11,853 bases of DNA. Source: an uncultured Oxalobacteraceae bacterium. GTDB lineage: Bacteria > Pseudomonadota > Gammaproteobacteria > Burkholderiales > Burkholderiaceae. The DNA lies in the NCBI GenBank assembly GCA_946479255.1, contig CAMLFK010000148.1:1-11853 (forward strand). The letters are read 5' to 3'. Made by a program: the position numbers and the translations under genes. Positions 7,274 through 11,853 of the stretch are shown one piece after another. Within the stretch, counting starts at the first letter, position 1; each line of letters starts with the position of its first letter. The notes beneath the pieces are model-generated. The model had not been told where the DNA came from, ran no database searches, and saw only the letters and a program-made list of their open reading frames with translations.

Positions 7274-7431
7274 AGATCACTTCTGCCGGTTGGTTGCTGG
7301 AATGCTCACACATACTAGTACAAAAAGGGATTATGCAGCGCAACACTCGGCTGGACTGTTCAGGCGGGCGTCACCCGGGCGGCAGGCAGGCTAGCATTGC
7401 TTATCTCTACAGCAACATCGACGCAGGGCTT
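7274..7431. promoter_or_regulatory. Divergent intergenic region, kinase / lyase-like gene
   Basis: This 158-bp region must hold the promoters for both divergent genes. It contains the 8-bp palindrome TACTAGTA (7313-7320) beside an A-rich stretch. On the plus strand TTGGTT, 17 bp, TACTAG is a possible but weak promoter pair. On the minus strand TTGCGC, 17 bp, TACTAG uses the same palindrome, so the two promoters could overlap. The frame of the downstream gene is open through most of this region, with upstream ATGs at 7294 and 7333. Neither is favoured, because a clean signal peptide begins at 7432. Confidence 0.4.
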
Positions 7432-9429
7432 ATGAAACGACTGAACACCTGTTTAATTATAGCGATGGCGATCGCCTGCGCCACCCACGCGGGCATGGTG
7501 GCGGCCGCCACCAGAAAAGACAGCAAGCGGGCCGCGCCTGCCAGTGCCGCCCTTGCGCTGGGCGCGCCCGCGGTAGCCGGTTCGCTCGCCGCTTTCGACG
7601 CCAAGGGCGGCGGCATGGGCCATCCGCGCCTGTTCAAGGGCCAGGCCGACTACGCCGGCATCGTCGCGGCCACCCGCGCCGAGCGCCGCCCGGCGATCAA
7701 TGCGCTGCTCGACTACCTCCGGCGCCACCCGGTCAGCGCCGTGCCGCCGCAATTGAAAGCGCAGATCGCGGCGAAGGACCAATCCACCCGCATGGCGACC
7801 TGGTGGCCGCAGGACCGCCTGCTCGAAGGGATGGCCGAGGCGGCGTTCGCCTGGTACGTCAAGCGCGACGACTGGCTGCTCGATGAAGTGCGTGCGCGCA
7901 TGCGCCTGTTCGGCCCCAGCGTGCTGGCGCGCGAATGCCGCGGCGACGTGGCCGAAACGCGCGACTACGTCTGGTACTTCGCGCTGGCCTATGACTTCGC
8001 CTACGCCGGCATGAGCCAGGAAGACAAGGACCTGGTGGGCGAGGTCATCGTCAGTTGCGCCGGGGCCGGCCTGGCCGGCACACCCGATACCTTGAGAAAC
8101 CACCCGGAGAACGCGATCGCCTTCAACGCCATGGGCAAGCAGGTTGGCGCGCTGCTGATCGTGCGCGGCGATATGCCCGACACGCGGCGTCTGCTGGCGC
8201 GCGCGCTGCCGGCTTACGTGGCGGCCTTGAGCCCATGGGGCGGCAAGGACGGCGGCTTTGCCAACGGTTCCAGCTACGCCATGTGGGACGCCGGCGAATC
8301 GCTGCTGGCCTGGGACCTGATCGAACGGGTGCTTGGCGTGCCGCTGTACCGCAAACCCTGGCTGGCATCGCTGCCGCGCTACCTGGCCTATGCGGTGCCG
8401 CCGGGCACGCCGGCCGGCGCATTCGGCGACGGCGCCGAGGTCGAGCGGGGCGAGGAATGGGCGCGCCTTGGAAAGTCCATCGCAAACCGCTCCAGCACGC
8501 CGATCGCGCGCTGGTATGCCGGCAAACTCAAAGGCGAGGATTACGCCCGCCTGAACATCCTGCTCAGCCCGCGCCAGTATCGCGGCGCCGCGAGCCTCAA
8601 GTCGATTCCCAACGGCGCCAGCTTCCCCTCGGTCGGCGTGGCGGCCATGCATAGTTCGCTGGCCGACCCGCGCCGTGTATCGGTGCTGTTCAAGAGCAGC
8701 CCGTTCGGCTCGCTCAACCATTCGCATGCGGACCAGAACAGCTTCGTGCTCTACGCGCGCGGCAAGGTACTGGCCATGGACTCAGGCGTCTACGACAGCT
8801 ACAACTCGGCGCACTGGCGCGGCTGGTACAAGCAGACCCGTGCCCACAACGCCATCACCTTCGACGGCGGCGACGGCCAGCAGCTGGGGCCATTGGGACA
8901 GGGCAGCCGCGCCAATAATGGGAAGATCACCAGGTTCACCAGCACCGCCGCCTACGACATCGCGGTCGGCGACGCGCGAGCGGCCTACGGCGGCGACATC
9001 CGGATGGCCAAACGGTCGCTGGTGTTCATCCGCCCGTCGACCCTGGTGGTGGTGGACCAGCTGCAAAGTGCTGGCGAGCATGTCTGGGAGTGGAACCTGC
9101 ACACGCTGGCGCCCTTGTCCGGGCAAGCCGAGGATTTCCGCGTCAGCGTTGAAGGCGTCGGCATGTGCGGCACCCTGGAAGCGTCCGATCCGCTGGTGCT
9201 CAGCACCGCGCAGGGTTACAGCCCGCCGCCGCAAACCAAGGCCGGCCCGCACTACGGAAACCGCTTCGCCATGCGCGCACCTGCCAGCCGGGCGCTGTTC
9301 GTCGCCGTGCTGCGGGTCGATTGCGGCGGGGCCGAACCGCGCATCCGCATCGATGGCGACAATGCATCGGTCAGGGCTGGCGGGCATACCATCGATGTGA
9401 GCGCAGCCGGGGTAACGGTGGGGAAGTGA
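7432..9429 (+). CDS. Exported DUF4962/heparinase II/III-like protein (putative polysaccharide lyase)
   Basis: The 665 residues open with a signal peptide (MKRLNTCLIIAMAIACATHA, cleavage likely by residue 26) and an Ala-rich linker. This fixes the ATG at 7432 rather than upstream in-frame ATGs. An alpha-helical toroid region (about 65-385, DUF4962-like) has GHPRLF, WWPQDRLLEGMAEAAFAWY, WYFALAYDFAY and NGSSYAMWDAGE. The heparinase II/III-like beta domain (about 395-650) has the signature SLNHSHADQNSFVLYARG (His430, His432, Asp434), MDSGVYDSYNS and QTRAHNAITFDG (His472). These are metal or active-site positions in the fold. Relatives include heparinase II and several alginate lyases, which cleave uronate-containing polysaccharides by beta-elimination. 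The substrate cannot be told from the sequence; alginate, a glycosaminoglycan-like polymer or the cell's own exopolysaccharide are all possible. It probably acts in the periplasm or outside the cell. A lipoprotein hydrolase gene follows after 68 bp. Confidence 0.87.
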   Translation: MKRLNTCLIIAMAIACATHAGMVAAATRKDSKRAAPASAALALGAPAVAGSLAAFDAKGGGMGHPRLFKGQADYAGIVAATRAERRPAINALLDYLRRHPVSAVPPQLKAQIAAKDQSTRMATWWPQDRLLEGMAEAAFAWYVKRDDWLLDEVRARMRLFGPSVLARECRGDVAETRDYVWYFALAYDFAYAGMSQEDKDLVGEVIVSCAGAGLAGTPDTLRNHPENAIAFNAMGKQVGALLIVRGDMPDTRRLLARALPAYVAALSPWGGKDGGFANGSSYAMWDAGESLLAWDLIERVLGVPLYRKPWLASLPRYLAYAVPPGTPAGAFGDGAEVERGEEWARLGKSIANRSSTPIARWYAGKLKGEDYARLNILLSPRQYRGAASLKSIPNGASFPSVGVAAMHSSLADPRRVSVLFKSSPFGSLNHSHADQNSFVLYARGKVLAMDSGVYDSYNSAHWRGWYKQTRAHNAITFDGGDGQQLGPLGQGSRANNGKITRFTSTAAYDIAVGDARAAYGGDIRMAKRSLVFIRPSTLVVVDQLQSAGEHVWEWNLHTLAPLSGQAEDFRVSVEGVGMCGTLEASDPLVLSTAQGYSPPPQTKAGPHYGNRFAMRAPASRALFVAVLRVDCGGAEPRIRIDGDNASVRAGGHTIDVSAAGVTVGK

Positions 9430-9497
9430 GGAGGGCATCTCGCCAAGGCCGCGCCGCCGTGCTATCGTTTCGCGCACTACGGGAGACGATATTGATT

Positions 9498-11465
9498 ATG
9501 CTGCGCCGGCTGCTCTGCCTTTCATTGACACTTGCATTGGCATCGTGCGCGGCGCCGCGCCTGCAGGGCCTGGCCGGCGCCCACCTGGTGCGCCTCGAAC
9601 TGATCAGCCGCGCACCGGCCTTCGGCGGCACCAGATTCGGCGACACCGGCGCGTACGAACGCATCGTCGCGGTGGCGCATATGCGGATCGACGCACGCCA
9701 TGCGGCCAACCGGCAGATCGCCGACATCGATCTGGCCGCCGGCAAGGACGGCTGGATCGACTACCAGACCGACGTCATCATCGCCCGCCCGCTTGATGCC
9801 GCCAAAGCCTCGCGCGCCCTGCTGGTCGACATTCCCACCCGTGGCGGCAAGCTGTTTCCGATGGTGGTCAATGAAGGCAGCGACAAGCTCGACGCGCCTG
9901 GCGACGCCGGGATCGGCTTTCTGATGCGGCGCGGGCATACGCTGGCCTGGATCGGCTGGCAGGGCGACATTCCATTGTCGCGCGACGGCCAGCGCGCCGG
10001 CACGGCGTTCCCGGTCGTCAGCAATGGCGGCAAGCCCATCACCGGTTTCAGCGCCGAGGAAACCGTGTTCGACGATCTCAAGCCGAGGGGGACGATGGCA
10101 TTGGCCTATCCGGCCGCCACGCTGGAGCAAAGCCGCGCCGTGCTCACGGTGCGCACGCACGCCGGCGGCGCGCAGGAAGTCGTGCCCGCCTCAAACTGGC
10201 GCTACAACAGCGCCTCGGAAATCGACATCAGCCGGCCGCGCGGCTACGACGGCGGCGCCATCTACCGCTTCGAATACCAGGCGCGCGACCCGCGCCTGAT
10301 GGGCCTGGGCATGGCGGCGATCCGCGACGTGAGCGTCTGGCTGAAAGACGCCCGCACGCCCGGCCATCCGCTGGCCGACATCGCGCCCGATGTGGCCATT
10401 GCGCTCGGTGTTTCGCAGTCCGGGCGCTTTCTGCGCGACCTGATATGGCAGGGCTTCAACGCCGGCGTGAACGGCGTGCGGGTGTTCGACGGCGCCATGC
10501 CGCTGATCGCCGGCAGCCGCAAGAGTTTCGTGAATGTGCGCTTCGCCCAGCCGGGCCGCTACTCGACCCAGCACATCGACCACATCACCTACGGCGACCA
10601 GTTCCCGTTCAGCTACGCCACCACCACCGATCCGCTCACCGGGCGCACCGACGGCATCTTTGCGCGCTGCGCCGCCAGCGCCACCTGCCCCAAGCTGATG
10701 CACGTCGACAGCAGCCTGGAATTCTGGCAGGCGCGCGCCTCGCTGCTGGTGACCGACGGCGCCGGCCGTGACATCGCCTTGCCCGGCGACGTGCGGGCCT
10801 ACCTGCTGTCCTCGACCCAGCACATGCCCGCCCGCACGCCCACCGTCGGCATCTGCAAGTATCCGAACAACCCGGCCCCCCAAGCGCCCGCCGTGCGCGC
10901 GCTGCTCGAACGGCTGGTGGACTGGTCGCGCACCGGTATCGCGCCGCCCGACAGCCGCTACCCGAGCCTGGCGCAGAATCGCCTGGTGCAGCCGCAGCGC
11001 GAGGCGGTCGGTTTTCCGGACCTGTCCAAAATCGGCATCGAGTACCCGGACGTCATCAATGGCTTGAGCGTGGTCGACTACCGCAGCCTGCCCGGCGTGC
11101 TGCACGGCGCGCGCCGCTACCAGGTGCTGGTGCCGATGGCTGACGCCGATGGCCACGATATCGCCGGTATCCGCCTGCCCGAGGTGGCGCTGCCGCTGGC
11201 CACCTACGCCGGCTGGAACCTGCGCCGCCACAGCTTCGCCGAGAACCAGCTGTGCGGTTTGAACGGCATGTCGGCGCCGCTGCCGGCCACGCCGCGCGCG
11301 GGCGATCCACGCCGCGCCATTTCGCAGCGCTACGTATCTCGCCTTGAGTACGCCAAGGCCGTGGCGCTGGTGGCGCGCGAGCTGCGCGACCAGGGCCTGC
11401 TGCTCGACGAGGACACCGACCGCTACATCGAACGCGCCAAAGTGGAGCCCAGGATTGTGCGGTGA
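9498..11465 (+). CDS. Alpha/beta-hydrolase domain lipoprotein (PF20091/Abhydrolase_10-like)
   Basis: The 655 residues begin with a lipoprotein signal, MLRRLLCLSLTLALASC, with lipobox LASC and Cys17. Ala at +2 predicts the outer membrane. The remainder resembles the uncharacterised 'alpha/beta hydrolase domain' family. Visible features are FGDTGAYERI near the N-terminus, VDIPTRGGKL, GHTLAWIGWQGD and the nucleophile elbow GVSQSGRFLRD (Ser306). STQHIDHITYGDQFPF, MHVDSSLEFWQARASL and YLLSSTQHMP follow. Other members of the triad cannot be assigned confidently; Glu408 and a later His are candidates. An esterase-like activity is likely but the substrate is unknown. GGGAG (9481-9485) is 12 nt before ATG 9498 but 6 nt before an in-frame TTG at 9492, which would add two residues; either leaves the lipobox intact. 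The 68-bp gap from the heparinase-like gene with no terminator suggests one transcript. Confidence 0.85.
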   Translation: MLRRLLCLSLTLALASCAAPRLQGLAGAHLVRLELISRAPAFGGTRFGDTGAYERIVAVAHMRIDARHAANRQIADIDLAAGKDGWIDYQTDVIIARPLDAAKASRALLVDIPTRGGKLFPMVVNEGSDKLDAPGDAGIGFLMRRGHTLAWIGWQGDIPLSRDGQRAGTAFPVVSNGGKPITGFSAEETVFDDLKPRGTMALAYPAATLEQSRAVLTVRTHAGGAQEVVPASNWRYNSASEIDISRPRGYDGGAIYRFEYQARDPRLMGLGMAAIRDVSVWLKDARTPGHPLADIAPDVAIALGVSQSGRFLRDLIWQGFNAGVNGVRVFDGAMPLIAGSRKSFVNVRFAQPGRYSTQHIDHITYGDQFPFSYATTTDPLTGRTDGIFARCAASATCPKLMHVDSSLEFWQARASLLVTDGAGRDIALPGDVRAYLLSSTQHMPARTPTVGICKYPNNPAPQAPAVRALLERLVDWSRTGIAPPDSRYPSLAQNRLVQPQREAVGFPDLSKIGIEYPDVINGLSVVDYRSLPGVLHGARRYQVLVPMADADGHDIAGIRLPEVALPLATYAGWNLRRHSFAENQLCGLNGMSAPLPATPRAGDPRRAISQRYVSRLEYAKAVALVARELRDQGLLLDEDTDRYIERAKVEPRIVR

Positions 11466-11484
11466 ACACGCCAGCCTGACGCCA

Positions 11485-11515
11485 TTGGTGCCCGATCTTG
11501 TCAGTTGCGTATAAT
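11485..11515 (+). promoter_or_regulatory. Promoter of the NYN-domain gene
   Basis: A perfect TATAAT (11510-11515) lies 40 nt upstream of the ATG at 11556. TTGGTG (11485-11490) is the best -35 candidate, with a longish 19-bp spacer. A TG dinucleotide two bases before the -10 box may compensate. Expected transcript start is about 11522. Confidence 0.6.
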
Positions 11516-11555
11516 CGCCGCTGGCTTTGTCCTACCTATTTAGAGAAGAACGAAT

Positions 11556-11853
11556 ATGGCTTCATCCTCAGACAACATCAGCATGGCGGTCTTCTGCGAC
11601 TTCGAAAACGTCGCCCTCGGCGTGCGCGATGCGAACTACGAAAAATTCGACATCAAGCCGGTGCTTGAACGGCTTCTGCTCAAGGGCAGCATCGTGGTCA
11701 AGAAGGCTTACTGCGACTGGGACCGTTACAAGGGCTTCAAGGCCACCATGCATGAAGCGAACTTCGAGCTGATCGAAATCCCGCACGTGCGCCAGTCCGG
11801 CAAGAACTCGGCCGACATCCGCCTGGTGGTGGACGCGCTCGACCTGTGCTACA
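11556..11853 (+). CDS. NYN-domain (LabA/DUF88-like) putative ribonuclease, N-terminal part (cut by window edge)
   Basis: The visible 99 residues form the start of a NYN domain, a PIN-like nuclease fold. MAVFCDFENVALG supplies the first acidic site (Asp15, with Asn18), followed by VKKAYCDWDRY. HVRQSGKNSADIRLVVDALDL then supplies Asp87 and Asp93, matching the conserved metal-binding acidic positions. The ATG at 11556 follows an A/G-rich leader (AGAGAAGAA) and a good promoter. Full-length proteins of this type often continue into a C-terminal OST-HTH/LOTUS RNA-binding domain, which cannot be checked here. The likely role is RNA processing or decay in the cytoplasm; the substrate is unknown. Confidence 0.88.
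   Translation, partial: MASSSDNISMAVFCDFENVALGVRDANYEKFDIKPVLERLLLKGSIVVKKAYCDWDRYKGFKATMHEANFELIEIPHVRQSGKNSADIRLVVDALDLCY

Noticed and set aside
7294..7431. N-terminal extension of the heparinase-like protein from ATG 7294 or 7333
   Set aside because: The extension would bury the clear signal peptide that begins at 7432, and neither upstream ATG has a well-placed ribosome binding site.
7453..8727. 424-codon antisense frame over the heparinase-like gene, and 346 codons at 10191-11231 over the hydrolase
   Set aside because: Both are mirror-frame artefacts of GC-rich codons with no signal, motif or ribosome binding site.

Overview
The window is GC-rich, densely coding and free of mobile elements. 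Codon use, betaproteobacterial-style protein sequences and the mix of environmental sensing and polysaccharide-related genes suggest a soil or freshwater betaproteobacterium, probably Oxalobacteraceae (Massilia/Duganella-like). This placement is an inference from sequence character, not a search result.

Layout. Positions 1-1817 carry three minus-strand genes: the secreted N-terminus of a trypsin-like serine protease (cut by the left edge), ribA (GTP cyclohydrolase II) and a pirin-family cupin. A 254-bp, AT-richer divergent intergenic region (1818-2071) holds a 13-bp dyad and weak promoter-like elements. Positions 2072-5165 form a plus-strand two-gene unit, an HDOD protein overlapping by 8 nt a PAS-PAS-GGDEF-EAL protein. 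The EAL site looks intact; the GGDEF signature is destroyed but its RxxD inhibitory-site motif remains. Converging on it with a 3-nt gap is a minus-strand unit (7273-5169): a PAS-PAS hybrid histidine kinase with a C-terminal receiver, then a small DUF3820 protein. Divergent from the kinase, positions 7432-11465 encode an exported DUF4962/heparinase II/III-like protein and a large alpha/beta-hydrolase lipoprotein, probably co-transcribed. At the right edge a NYN-domain (LabA/DUF88-like) putative ribonuclease starts behind a perfect TATAAT box and is cut off.

How the parts may work together. Two signalling units lie back to back: one that should hydrolyse c-di-GMP in response to PAS inputs and one that should run a phosphorelay. 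The adjacent exported pair looks like cell-envelope or extracellular polysaccharide processing, a common output of c-di-GMP control, but nothing in the sequence links them beyond proximity. I found no CRISPR array, tRNA, rRNA, insertion sequence, phage gene or obvious defence cassette. The most useful second looks are the split HDOD/EAL pair, the receptor-like GGDEF domain and the lyase-like/esterase-like exported pair.
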